Origin: Pannonibacter anstelovis
Lineage (GTDB): Bacteria > Pseudomonadota > Alphaproteobacteria > Rhizobiales > Stappiaceae
Length of the DNA: 64,000 nucleotides
Direction of reading: 5' to 3'
Assembly (NCBI RefSeq): GCF_036881715.1
Contig: NZ_JBAKBF010000015.1
Location: 24,977 to 88,976 of the forward strand
The translations under genes were made by a program, and so were the position numbers. The notes below the pieces were generated by a model. The model was not told where the DNA came from. It saw only the letters and a list, made by a program, of their open reading frames with translations, and did no database searches. Below, in pieces: positions 36,585-44,709 of this stretch. The stretch's first letter is position 1; every line of letters starts with the position of its first letter.

Positions 36585-37496
36585 ATGGACGCATCCTACC
36601 CGCGTGATCTTATCGGCTATGGCCGCCAGATCCCTGATCCGCAATGGCCCGGTGAGGCCAATGTGGCTGTTCAGTTCGTGATCAATTACGAGGAAGGCGG
36701 GGAGAACAACATCCTGCACGGGGATGCCGCCTCCGAAGCTTTCCTGTCCGAGATCGTCGGCGCGCAGGCCTGGCCCGGCCAGCGCCACTGGAACATGGAA
36801 TCCATCTACGAATATGGCTCGCGTGCAGGGTTCTGGCGCCTGTGGCGCATGTTCACCAGCCGCAATATCCCGGTCACCGTCTATGGTGTTGCCACCGCAC
36901 TCGCGCGAAATCCGGATGTGGTGGCGGCCATGAAGGAGGCCGATTGGGAAATCGCTTCCCACGGGCTCAAGTGGATCGAATATGCCAACATGACGGAAGA
37001 GGAAGAGCGGGCGCATATGCAGGAGGCAATCCGCCTGCATGAGGAAGTTACCGGCTCGCGTCCGCTTGGCTGGTACACCGGCCGCTGCTCCATGAACACC
37101 CGCAAGCTGGTGATGGAGGAGGGCGGCTTCCTCTATGACAGCGACAGCTACGCCGATGATCTGCCCTATTGGGTGGAAGGCCCCTCCGGTCCGCATCTGG
37201 TGATCCCCTACACGCTGGACGCCAACGACATGCGTTTTGCCACGCCTCAGGGCTTCAACTCCGGCGATCAGTTTTTTGCCTATCTGAAGGACAGTTTCGA
37301 CACGCTCTATGCCGAAGGCGAGGCTGGCAGCCCGAAGATGATGAACATCGGCCTGCACTGCCGTCTCGTGGGCCGCCCTGGCCGTGCTGCGGCTCTGGCC
37401 CGGTTTCTGGATTATGTCGCATCACATGAAAAGGTCTGGCTCGCCCGGCGCATCGACATCGCCTGGCACTGGCATGCCCACCACGCGGCTGGCTGA
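36585..37496 (+). CDS. puuE: Allantoinase PuuE (polysaccharide-deacetylase fold)
   Basis: A 303-residue enzyme of the PuuE type, which hydrolyses allantoin to allantoate without the metal cofactor use of the classical amidohydrolase. The family start YPRDLIGYGRQIPDPQWPGEANVAVQFVINYEEGGE and the later EIASHGLKWIEYANM, GWYTGRCSMNTRKLV, YDSDSYADDLPYW and MNIGLHCRLVGRPGRAAAL are characteristic. The ATG at 36585 follows a weak AAGG. Other ureide genes (uricase, transthyretin-like hydrolase) are not in the window, so it is separated from its pathway here. The C-terminus ends in HWHAHHAAG. Confidence 0.92.
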   Translation: MDASYPRDLIGYGRQIPDPQWPGEANVAVQFVINYEEGGENNILHGDAASEAFLSEIVGAQAWPGQRHWNMESIYEYGSRAGFWRLWRMFTSRNIPVTVYGVATALARNPDVVAAMKEADWEIASHGLKWIEYANMTEEEERAHMQEAIRLHEEVTGSRPLGWYTGRCSMNTRKLVMEEGGFLYDSDSYADDLPYWVEGPSGPHLVIPYTLDANDMRFATPQGFNSGDQFFAYLKDSFDTLYAEGEAGSPKMMNIGLHCRLVGRPGRAAALARFLDYVASHEKVWLARRIDIAWHWHAHHAAG

Positions 37497-37726
37497 ATGG
37501 CTGCCGGGGAGGGGATGGTGATGGGGAGCGGGTTGTTCGGGTGGCAGAGCGCAAGCTTGTTCGCATGGTGCGGCGTTTCAGCTCCCCTCCAGGGGGGCAC
37601 TGTTCACTTTGGGCGCACGGAGCCTGCCTGGTGGTCCGTTGTAAACACTGCCCATAAGGGGGAGGGGGGCGGAGGGGCCTGCCGTGAAAAACGGCGGCAC
37701 CTGTGTTTCCTGCAAGGCCCCACCCG

Positions 37727-38644
37727 ATGAGCGCCGCAGCATCCCTGCCGCGTTATCACCTCTATGGTGAGACGGAAGGCGCTTCCGAATTTGATTTCTT
37801 TCACATTGAAACGATCCGGGCGCGGTCGCTGGCGCTGGGCTGGCAGCTGGAGCTGCATGCCCATCAACATCTGGCGCAGATCCTCCATATCTCGAAGGGC
37901 GGCGGGCGGCTGATCGAGGCGGATGGGGAGCGGCAGATCCGGGCGGGCGGCATTGCCTTCACGCCGCCGGGCGTGCTGCATGGCTGGAGCTTTTCACCGG
38001 AAACGGAAGGCTATGTGGTGTCCTTCACGCCCGACTATCTGGTGGCGGGTGGCGAGAGCCGCAGCGATGCGGAGCGGGCGGCGCTGACCTCGGCTGGAAA
38101 CACGCTCCTGCATCCGCAAGGGCATGAGGCACGGCTATCGTTCTATTTCGGAGAGATGGCGCGGGAGTTTGACGAAGGCGCACGGCGGCGGGCCTTCTTC
38201 CGGCCACTGGTGGCCCTCAGCCTGCTGATCGTCTTTCCCGGTGATGTGGCGGGTTCTGCCGACCGGACGCCCGGCTTCTCCCTGTTCCGTTTCCGCCAGC
38301 TGGTGGAAGATATGTTCCGAAGCGGGCAAGGGGCGGAGGCCTATGCGGCTGAAATGGGCCTGACGGTGCAGCGGCTCAACCGTTATTGCCGCCTGTTTAC
38401 GGGCCGCACCGTGGCGCAGAATGTGCGCGACCGGCTCATTCTGGAAGCCAAGCGCCTGCTGGCCTTCTCGGGGCTTTCCGTCTCGCAGGTCGCCTATGAC
38501 CTCGGCTTCGAGGACCCGGCCTATTTCTCCCGCGTCTTCCGCAAGGAAACCGGCGAAGCCCCCGCCGACTTCCGCGCCCGCCACATGAGCGGCGCGCCGG
38601 ACAGCACCCTTTCCGATGCTGCCCGGCAGAACCCTTCTCAGTAA
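37727..38644 (+). CDS. pobR: AraC-family regulator, probable PobR
   Basis: A 305-residue regulator with an N-terminal cupin sensor domain (LELHAHQHLAQILHISKGGGRLIEADGER...FTPPGVLHGW) and two C-terminal helix-turn-helices (AYAAEMGLTVQRLNRYCRLFTGRTVAQNV, SVSQVAYDLGFEDPAYFSRVFRKETGEAPADFR). The ATG at 37727 has AAGG about ten bases upstream. It is tail-to-tail with pobA, the stops overlapping by 7 bp. AraC-type PobR proteins activate pobA in response to 4-hydroxybenzoate, so this assignment rests on the domain type and neighbour. Confidence 0.82.
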   Translation: MSAAASLPRYHLYGETEGASEFDFFHIETIRARSLALGWQLELHAHQHLAQILHISKGGGRLIEADGERQIRAGGIAFTPPGVLHGWSFSPETEGYVVSFTPDYLVAGGESRSDAERAALTSAGNTLLHPQGHEARLSFYFGEMAREFDEGARRRAFFRPLVALSLLIVFPGDVAGSADRTPGFSLFRFRQLVEDMFRSGQGAEAYAAEMGLTVQRLNRYCRLFTGRTVAQNVRDRLILEAKRLLAFSGLSVSQVAYDLGFEDPAYFSRVFRKETGEAPADFRARHMSGAPDSTLSDAARQNPSQ

Positions 38645-39807
38645 GGCAACCCCACGTAGTTTTCGGCAAGGCTGGTCTGGGCGGCTTTGGAGCTGGCCAG
38701 ATAGTCCATGTCGGCCTGCTGGATGCGGGCGTTGAACCTGCCCAGTTCCGGGAACTGGTGCAGCAGGGTGGTCATCCACCAGGAGAAGCGTTCCGCCTTC
38801 CATATGCGTGCCAGCGCCTTGGCCGAATAGGCGTTGATGCCTGCGCTGGACTTCTCGCCGTAATATTCGATGAGACCGGATGACAGGTAGTGGATGTCCG
38901 AGGCGGCAAGGTTCAGGCCCTTGGCGCCGGTGGGCGGCACGATGTGTCCGGCGTCACCGGCCAGGAACAGCCGGCCAAAGCGCAGCGGCTCGGCGACAAA
39001 GCTGCGCAGCGGGGCAATGCTCTTCTCGATGGAAGGGCCGGTTTTCATGTTGGCTGCGGCTTCCTCGCCGAGGCGCAGCTTCAGCTCGTCCCAGATGCGC
39101 TCGTCCGGCCATTCCTCCAGCGGCGTGTCCAGCGGCACCTGCACGTAGTAGCGGCTGAGGGTGTGCGAGCGCATGGAGGCGAGGGCAAAGCCGCGCGGGT
39201 GGTTGGAATAGATCAGCTCATGGTCGCAGGGCGGAACATGCGAGAGAATGCCAAGCCAGCCAAAGGGATAGATCTTTTCATATGTCGTGATGGCTTTTTC
39301 TGGAACGCTCGCCCGCGCCACGCCATGATAGCCATCGCAGCCGCAGATGAAGTCGCAGGCGATCTCGTGGGTCACCCCGTCCTTCTTCCAGGCCACGCGG
39401 GGATGATCCGTATCGAAATCCAGCGGCGTCACGTCTTCGGCGTCATAGATTACCTGAGCGCCCCGGGCCGTATGCGCCTCCATCAGGTCGCGGGTGACTT
39501 CTGTCTGGCCATAGACCATCACCGGCGTGCCTGTCAGGCCCTTGAGATCCATGCGCAGGCGTGTGTCTCCGACCGACAAGGTGAAGCCGTCATGCGGCAG
39601 CCCTTCCTTGTGCATGCGCTCCGCCACGCCTGCCTTTTCCAGCATCTGGACCATGCCCTGTTCCAGCACGCCGGCGCGAATGCGCGAGAGCACATAATCC
39701 GGGCTCTTGCGTTCCAGCACGACGCTCTCGACGCCTGCAAGATGCAGCAGCTGGGACAGCAGCAAGCCGGATGGGCCCGCGCCAATGATGACGACCTGAG
39801 TGCGCAT
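38638..39807 (-). CDS. pobA: 4-hydroxybenzoate 3-monooxygenase
   Basis: A 389-residue flavoprotein that adds a hydroxyl to 4-hydroxybenzoate to give protocatechuate, the entry to the beta-ketoadipate pathway. FAD motif VVIIGAGPSGLLLSQLL, the substrate-side LSRIRAGVLEQG, the second flavin motif CDFICGCDGYHGVARASVP and the late GDAGHIVPPTGAKGLNLAASD are all present, and length matches. The start ATG at 39807 follows GAGGAGG. Its regulator (AraC type) lies convergent immediately downstream; no ring-cleavage gene is in the window. Confidence 0.96.
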   Translation of the reverse strand: MRTQVVIIGAGPSGLLLSQLLHLAGVESVVLERKSPDYVLSRIRAGVLEQGMVQMLEKAGVAERMHKEGLPHDGFTLSVGDTRLRMDLKGLTGTPVMVYGQTEVTRDLMEAHTARGAQVIYDAEDVTPLDFDTDHPRVAWKKDGVTHEIACDFICGCDGYHGVARASVPEKAITTYEKIYPFGWLGILSHVPPCDHELIYSNHPRGFALASMRSHTLSRYYVQVPLDTPLEEWPDERIWDELKLRLGEEAAANMKTGPSIEKSIAPLRSFVAEPLRFGRLFLAGDAGHIVPPTGAKGLNLAASDIHYLSSGLIEYYGEKSSAGINAYSAKALARIWKAERFSWWMTTLLHQFPELGRFNARIQQADMDYLASSKAAQTSLAENYVGLPY

Positions 39808-40021
39808 GGAGTTCCTCCTCATTCCTCATGCGGACGGGATCTCCCGCGCTTCCCGGTGAGGGAAACGGCCTTGCCCGTCCTCTTGCGCCCATGATGGCTG
39901 CGCCGGCCCGCTGCATGAATGGACGATCCGCCGCAATCAGTTGGACAATTTGGCCGCAAGAGGCATCTGCGCTGCTGCCGGCGCTGGAATTTGCCGCCAC
40001 TTTCCGCTAAATCCCCGGCCC

Positions 40022-40882
40022 ATGACCAGAAACGCAAATATCCGCGATGAAGCCCTGAGCGTGGACGTGCGCCCGCCGGCCGTCATCCTGTGCGAACCGC
40101 AGCTTGGCGAGAACATCGGCACGGCCGCCCGTGCCATGGCCAACTTCGGCCTGACCGACCTGCGCATCGTCAACCCGCGTGACGGCTGGCCGAGCGAGAA
40201 GGCCCGCGCCGCCGCCTCCCGTGCCGACCACGTGATCGACAAGGTGCAGGTGTTCGACAGTGTCGAGGCGGCAATTGCCGATCTCACTCTTGTCTACGCC
40301 ACCACCGCCCGCCCGCGGGAAGTCGCCAAGCCCGTGCGCGGTCCGGATGAGGCCGCGGCCAGGGTCGTGCCGCTGGGCGCCAAGGGCATGGCCACAGGCT
40401 ATCTCTTCGGGCGCGAGCGCTGGGGCCTCAACAACGAGGAAGTGGCGCTGGCAGACGAAATCCTGACGCTGCCGGTCGATCCGAACTTCGCCTCGCTCAA
40501 CATCGCCCAAGCGGTGCTTGTCTGCGCCTACGAGTGGCGCAAGACGGCAACTGCTGGTGCGCTGCCCTTCGGCCTTGATGTGGAATCCAACCCGCCGGCG
40601 GCCAAGGACGATATCCTGCGCCTGTTCGAGCATCTCGAAGGGGCGCTGGACCGGGTGTCCTTTTTCCGTCCCGTCGAGCGGCGGCCACACATTGTCCGCA
40701 ATATCCGCAATATCTTCCAGAAGGCCACGCTGACCGACCAGGAAGTGAAGACGCTTCGCGGCATCATCGCGGCACTGGAAGGCCGGCCCACGCGGCCGCG
40801 CAAGGACCAGCCGGATGGCGCCCGCCGTGTCAGTGAGGACGGCGCGGGCGAAGAGGCTGCGCGAGAGGGTGACCACGAATGA
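40022..40882 (+). CDS. trmJ: tRNA 2'-O-methyltransferase, TrmJ-like (SPOUT)
   Basis: A 286-residue SPOUT methyltransferase. PPAVILCEPQLGENIGTAARAMANFGL, FGRERWGLNNEEVALADEIL and SLNIAQAVLVCAYEW are the three knot motifs that bind S-adenosylmethionine and tRNA. TrmJ methylates the ribose of position 32 in several tRNAs. The C-terminus is a charged tail. The stop overlaps the murI start (ATGA), so the two are translationally coupled. TrmH-family rRNA enzymes are the main alternative, but the pattern and length suit TrmJ. Confidence 0.9.
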   Translation: MTRNANIRDEALSVDVRPPAVILCEPQLGENIGTAARAMANFGLTDLRIVNPRDGWPSEKARAAASRADHVIDKVQVFDSVEAAIADLTLVYATTARPREVAKPVRGPDEAAARVVPLGAKGMATGYLFGRERWGLNNEEVALADEILTLPVDPNFASLNIAQAVLVCAYEWRKTATAGALPFGLDVESNPPAAKDDILRLFEHLEGALDRVSFFRPVERRPHIVRNIRNIFQKATLTDQEVKTLRGIIAALEGRPTRPRKDQPDGARRVSEDGAGEEAAREGDHE

Positions 40883-41667
40883 CAAAACCGGTGCTCGTCT
40901 TTGACTCAGGCATAGGCGGGCTCACGGTGCTGCGCGAGGCGAGGGTGCTGATGCCCGAGCGCAGCTTTGTCTATGTGGCCGACGATGCAGGCTTTCCCTA
41001 TGGCAGCTGGGAGGAAGAGGCGCTGAAGGCGCGGCTCATCTCCCTGTTCCGCGATCTGCTGCACCGGTTTGACCCGGAAGTGGCGGTGGTGGCCTGCAAT
41101 ACAGCTTTCACCCTTGCCGGGGCGGATCTGCGAGCCGCCTTCCCGCACATGAAGTTCGTCGGCACGGTGCCAGCCATCAAACCGGCAGCCGAGCGCACCC
41201 GCTCCGGTCTCGTGTCGGTTCTGGCTACGCCCGGCACGGTGAAGCGCGCCTATACGCGCGATCTCATCCAGTCCTTTGCCAGCCAGTGCCATGTCCGGCT
41301 GGTCGGCTCGGTCAATCTCGCCAGCATGGCAGAGGCCTATATCCGGGGCGAGGGCGTTGATGACGAGGCACTGGCGGCTGAGATCCGCGATTGCTTCTAT
41401 GAAAAAGAAGGCGCACGCACGGATATCGTTGTGCTGGCCTGCACCCATTACCCTTTCCTTGCCAATGTCTTCCGCCGCCTTGCCCCCTGGCCGGTGGACT
41501 GGATCGATCCGGCCGAGGCCATCGCCCGGCAGGCGCGGCGCATTGTGCCGGCGATGGAAGCGCTGCGCGCCGATTCCCGGCCTGACCGTGTGGTTTTCAC
41601 GTCAGACTCGCCGGACTTTGCCACCCGCCGCCTAATGCAGGGCTTTGGCCTCTCCTTGCTGGTTTAG
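40879..41667 (+). CDS. murI: Glutamate racemase
   Basis: A 262-residue enzyme that makes D-glutamate for peptidoglycan. Family motifs VFDSGIGGLTVLREA, then AVVACNTAFTLA (first catalytic Cys) and VLACTHYPFL (second catalytic Cys) are complete. It overlaps trmJ by 4 bp and is followed 239 bp later by rpsD, a gene order common in related bacteria. The PYGSWEEE segment replaces the PYG.KSxEE seen in many homologues but lies outside the catalytic pair. Confidence 0.95.
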   Translation: MTKPVLVFDSGIGGLTVLREARVLMPERSFVYVADDAGFPYGSWEEEALKARLISLFRDLLHRFDPEVAVVACNTAFTLAGADLRAAFPHMKFVGTVPAIKPAAERTRSGLVSVLATPGTVKRAYTRDLIQSFASQCHVRLVGSVNLASMAEAYIRGEGVDDEALAAEIRDCFYEKEGARTDIVVLACTHYPFLANVFRRLAPWPVDWIDPAEAIARQARRIVPAMEALRADSRPDRVVFTSDSPDFATRRLMQGFGLSLLV

Positions 41668-41906
41668 GAAAAACCGCAGGATTGCGCGCAAAAATGGCTG
41701 AGATGCCTGCCGCCATTTGACATTCGCCCTTGCCTCGTCTATGCACCCGCGATCCGTGCGGGGCTTTGCCTCGCCGGTCCACGCACCCGTGGGGTTTTCC
41801 GGCCGGCGCCGTTCAGCTGGACCCCTGTCGATCCTGTTCCTTGCGAACGGGGTAAAGGAGGGCGCGTTTCCTTATAAAATGAGCCAACCGACACAAGGAA
41901 ACAGCG

Positions 41907-42524
41907 ATGTCGAAGCGCCACAGCGTAAAGTACAAGATTGATCGCCGCATGGGCGAGAACATCTGGGGCCGCTCCAAGAGCCCGGTCAACAAGCGTGAAT
42001 ACGGCCCCGGACAGCACGGCCAGCGCCGCAAGGGCAAGCTCTCCGACTTCGGCGTGCAGCTGCGCGCCAAGCAGAAGCTCAAGGGCTACTACGGCAACAT
42101 CTCCGAAAAGCAGTTCCAGAAGGTTTACACCGAAGCTTCGCGCATGAAGGGCGACAGCTCCGAGAACCTGATCGGCCTGCTGGAGCGCCGCCTGGACGCC
42201 ATCGTCTACCGCGCCAAGTTCGTCCCGACCGTGTTCGCTGCCCGTCAGTTCGTCAACCACGGCCACGTCAAGGTCAACGGCAAGCGCGTCACCATCGCCA
42301 GCTACCGTTGCCGCCCGGGCGACGTCATCGAGGTCCGCGACCGCTCCAAGCAGCTCGCCATGGTTCTCGAGGCTTCCCAGTCGAGCGAGCGTGACGTGCC
42401 GGAGTACCTGGCTGCTGACCACAGCAAGATGACCGTCACCTTCACCCGCGTGCCGTCCTTCTCGGAAGTGCCGTACCCAGTGCAGATGGAACCGAACCTC
42501 ATCGTCGAATTCTATTCGCGCTAA
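41907..42524 (+). CDS. rpsD: Small ribosomal subunit protein uS4
   Basis: A 205-residue ribosomal protein S4, one of the first to bind 16S rRNA. The N-terminus MSKRHSVKYKIDRRMGENIW is the alphaproteobacterial type, lacking the zinc cysteines. The S4 RNA-binding domain is RRLDAIVYRAKFVPTVFAARQFVNHGHVKVNGKRV. It ends LIVEFYSR as expected. The ATG at 41907 follows AAGGAAAC. A strong terminator follows. Confidence 0.98.
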   Translation: MSKRHSVKYKIDRRMGENIWGRSKSPVNKREYGPGQHGQRRKGKLSDFGVQLRAKQKLKGYYGNISEKQFQKVYTEASRMKGDSSENLIGLLERRLDAIVYRAKFVPTVFAARQFVNHGHVKVNGKRVTIASYRCRPGDVIEVRDRSKQLAMVLEASQSSERDVPEYLAADHSKMTVTFTRVPSFSEVPYPVQMEPNLIVEFYSR

Positions 42525-42543
42525 GGTTTCCAGCTCAGCTGGA

Positions 42544-42573
42544 GAAAAGGCCGCCCTCCGGGGCGGCCTTTTC
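42544..42573 (+). terminator. Rho-independent terminator after rpsD
   Basis: A perfect 13-bp stem (GAAAAGGCCGCCC, 42544-42556, with 42561-42573), 4-base loop and TTTTC end, 20 bp after the rpsD stop. Confidence 0.9.
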
Positions 42574-42640
42574 GCATTTGGGGGGGTATCGCGGCTCACT
42601 ACGCGGGCGTTTCGCTGAGGCCTGCCGCACATTCTGGGTC

Positions 42641-42672
42641 GCCCCGGACGGAGCTAAGCGGAGATCCGGGGC
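42641..42672. repeat. Palindromic intergenic repeat, copy 2
   Basis: GCCCCGGA and TCCGGGGC (8-bp arms) around GCxAAGCGGAGA-type centre; the centre matches copy 1 at 25084-25121 closely. It is followed by CCTACTCG (42672-42679), which recurs inverted next to copy 3. Confidence 0.75.
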
Positions 42673-42764
42673 CTACTCGTTTGCAGAGAGATTCAGTTGT
42701 CTTACGCTGTGAGGCGAAGGGAGCTTGCTGACAATTGCCGCTGCACCGTACCTCAATCTCACCG

Positions 42765-42809
42765 CTCTGCGAGCGAGTAGGCCCCGGCTCGCGCTGCGCT
42801 TGGCCGGGG
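42765..42809. repeat. Palindromic intergenic repeat, copy 3, inverted to copy 2
   Basis: CCCCGGC and GCCGGGG arms (42782-42788, 42803-42809) preceded by a 17-bp flank (42765-42781) that matches, inverted and with two mismatches, the flank of copy 2 at 42672-42688. The two units face each other, like a BIME, between rpsD and the Anbu gene. Confidence 0.7.
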
Positions 42810-42879
42810 TGACTCAGTGCCTAACGTCCTGCGCTCCTGTCTTCAGGTGCTGCTGTCCTGGATGCGAACCCGCTCGCCC

Positions 42880-43605
42880 TCACACCTCCGGCACGGGCAG
42901 CCCGCGCACGAGGTCGCGCAGGCCCTGGGCGTAGGCCTGGCGCAGGGTGAGGAGGTAGGTGTCGTCCTCGCCGAAGGTGTGCAGGTGCTCTGCTGTCAGG
43001 CTGTCCTTGCCATAGACCATCAGGTCTATGGGAGGACCAACCGACAGATTGGAGCGGATGGTGGCGTCAAAGGAAAGCAGCGCCAGCTTGGCCGCTTCGG
43101 CAAGCGCTGTCTCCAGTGTCAGCAGCCGGTCAAGGATCGGCTTGCCGTATTTGGTCTCGCCGATCTGCAGGAAGGGCGTGCGCTCGGAGGCTTCCATGAA
43201 GTTGCCGGCGGAATAAACCTGGAACAGGCGCGGCTCCTCGTCGCGGATCTGGCCGCCGACGAGGAAAGAGGCTGCCGGATCACCATAGGGCTGCACGAAG
43301 CTGGCATCCCGGTTCAGCACGTCGCGCAGGGTGTCACCCACCTTCTGCGTGGCATCGAACAGCGTCAGCGACTGTGCCAGGTCACGGTGAAAATCACCGC
43401 TGCCATAGCTCTGCTTCAGCTGTGAGATCACAGCCTGCGTGGTCGCAAGGTTGCCCGCCGACAGCACGGTGATGACGCGCTCGCCCGGTGTCTCGAAGGT
43501 GGTCATCTTGGAAACGGTGGCGATCTGGTCAACACCCGCATTGGTGCGGGAGTCCGAGGCTAGGATCAGGCCGTTGCGAAGCAGGATGCCGAGGCAATAG
43601 GTCAT
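42880..43605 (-). CDS. Anbu-type proteasome-like peptidase
   Basis: A 241-residue Ntn-hydrolase of the Anbu family, distant relatives of HslV and the 20S proteasome beta subunit. The start MTYCLGILLRNGLILASDSRTNAGVD puts a Thr at position 2 as the likely nucleophile, followed by the conserved DSRTN, GNLATTQAVI and LVGGQIRDEEPRLF segments. The ATG at 43605 gives this N-terminus exactly; the open frame to 43806 would bury the nucleophile. Anbu genes usually sit with a transglutaminase-like gene and alpha-E/circularly permuted ATP-grasp genes; none is here. Substrate unknown. Confidence 0.92.
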   Translation of the reverse strand: MTYCLGILLRNGLILASDSRTNAGVDQIATVSKMTTFETPGERVITVLSAGNLATTQAVISQLKQSYGSGDFHRDLAQSLTLFDATQKVGDTLRDVLNRDASFVQPYGDPAASFLVGGQIRDEEPRLFQVYSAGNFMEASERTPFLQIGETKYGKPILDRLLTLETALAEAAKLALLSFDATIRSNLSVGPPIDLMVYGKDSLTAEHLHTFGEDDTYLLTLRQAYAQGLRDLVRGLPVPEV

Positions 43606-43690
43606 GTCGAATTGCTCGCGATTTTTAAAACCACTGCTTACCATCTCGCAAGGAAATGACCTCGAGCCTAACGGGGGCGCAAATTTCATG

Positions 43691-43719
43691 CTGAAACCTG
43701 ATTGTGTCGCAGGTTTCAG
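43691..43719. promoter_or_regulatory. 10-bp inverted repeat between divergent genes
   Basis: CTGAAACCTG (43691-43700) and its exact reverse complement (43710-43719) are separated by 9 bp, in the 200-bp gap between the Anbu gene and the binding-protein gene. It could be an operator controlling one or both, or a leader hairpin. Confidence 0.6.
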
Positions 43720-43805
43720 TAAGGTGCAGGTAATAATTCTGACGCAGGGTAATTTTATAAGAATTTTGCTTATGTGTGCGGACAACCTGCCAGAGGTGAT
43801 AGACA

Positions 43806-44513
43806 ATGAAGAAATTTCTGCTCTCAGTTACCGCTCTTGTGTGCTTCTCTGCTGTTTCAAACGCAGCGGAAATCACGTTGACGACGGAAGACTACAAGCC
43901 GTATAACTTCATGGAAGGTGACAAGATTGCCGGTATCGCTGCCGATCAAGTATTTGAACTGATGAAGCGCGCTGATGTGCCCTACAAGGCAGAGATGATG
44001 CAGTGGTCGCGCGCCCTTGGTCTGGCGGAGAAGGATGCCAACACCTGCGTCTTTAGCGCTGCGCACACCGCTGAACGTGACAAGCGGTTTGCCTGGGTCG
44101 AGCCGCTGTTCGTTGATCGCACACTGCTGATCCGCAAGGCAGGTTCGCCGATTGCCCCGGCGAATGTTGACGAGGCCAAGTCTTATAGCGTCGGCACACA
44201 GGCCAAGGATTACACCGAAGACCTCCTGAAGAACGCTGGTTTCCAGAAGATTGATCCGGCCAATAATCTGGAGCAGACCCTGAAGAAACTCGACGCAGGG
44301 CGCGTTGACTTGGTCGCCGTGTCCGGGTCCTATTTCGACAGCCTGAAGAAGGCTGGGGCGCCGGTCGAGGAGGCCTTTGTTCTCAACGAGATGACCCAGT
44401 CGATGGCCTGCAATCTGGGCACCGATACCGCAACCCTCGACAAGATGCGCGCTGCGCTGAAGTCGATGATCGACGACGGCACCCAGGCCGCAATTATCGC
44501 CAAATATCAGTAA
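43806..44513 (+). CDS. Periplasmic substrate-binding protein, family 3
   Basis: A 235-residue protein with a signal peptide (MKKFLLSVTALVCFSAVSNAA) and the bacterial extracellular solute-binding family 3 fold: TTEDYKPYNFMEGDKIAGIAADQVFELMKRADV, EKDANTCVFSAAHTAERDKRFAWVEP, YSVGTQAKDYTEDLL. No permease or ATPase gene is next to it. The amino-acid-type lobe pattern is reminiscent of proteins that sense and do not transport, so it may act alone. It is divergent from the Anbu gene. The start ATG lacks a strong ribosome site. Confidence 0.87.
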   Translation: MKKFLLSVTALVCFSAVSNAAEITLTTEDYKPYNFMEGDKIAGIAADQVFELMKRADVPYKAEMMQWSRALGLAEKDANTCVFSAAHTAERDKRFAWVEPLFVDRTLLIRKAGSPIAPANVDEAKSYSVGTQAKDYTEDLLKNAGFQKIDPANNLEQTLKKLDAGRVDLVAVSGSYFDSLKKAGAPVEEAFVLNEMTQSMACNLGTDTATLDKMRAALKSMIDDGTQAAIIAKYQ

Positions 44514-44573
44514 GCTCGTCTGACTGTCACTTGCCTGATTTCCATCTGCAATCTCCCAAGACTCCCCTCAACT

Positions 44574-44602
44574 GGCCGCCCCACGGGGCGGCCTTTCTTT
44601 TT
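44574..44602 (+). terminator. Terminator after the binding-protein gene
   Basis: GGCCGCCCC (44574-44582) pairs with GGGGCGGCC (44585-44593), followed by TTTCTTTTT, 60 bp after the stop. Confidence 0.8.
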
Positions 44603-44709
44603 CGCCCGTCTCCGGCGTACCGAACCCTTTACAAAGCCGGAGTGGGGCGGCATAGCAGCATCAAACACCGCGCTGCGATAGCCGCGCCGGATCAGGACCG
44701 AGACCCGAC

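Noticed and set aside
42593..42880. Possible small RNA gene between rpsD and the Anbu gene
   Set aside because: The structure is explained by the two facing palindromic repeats; no promoter or separate terminator seen.
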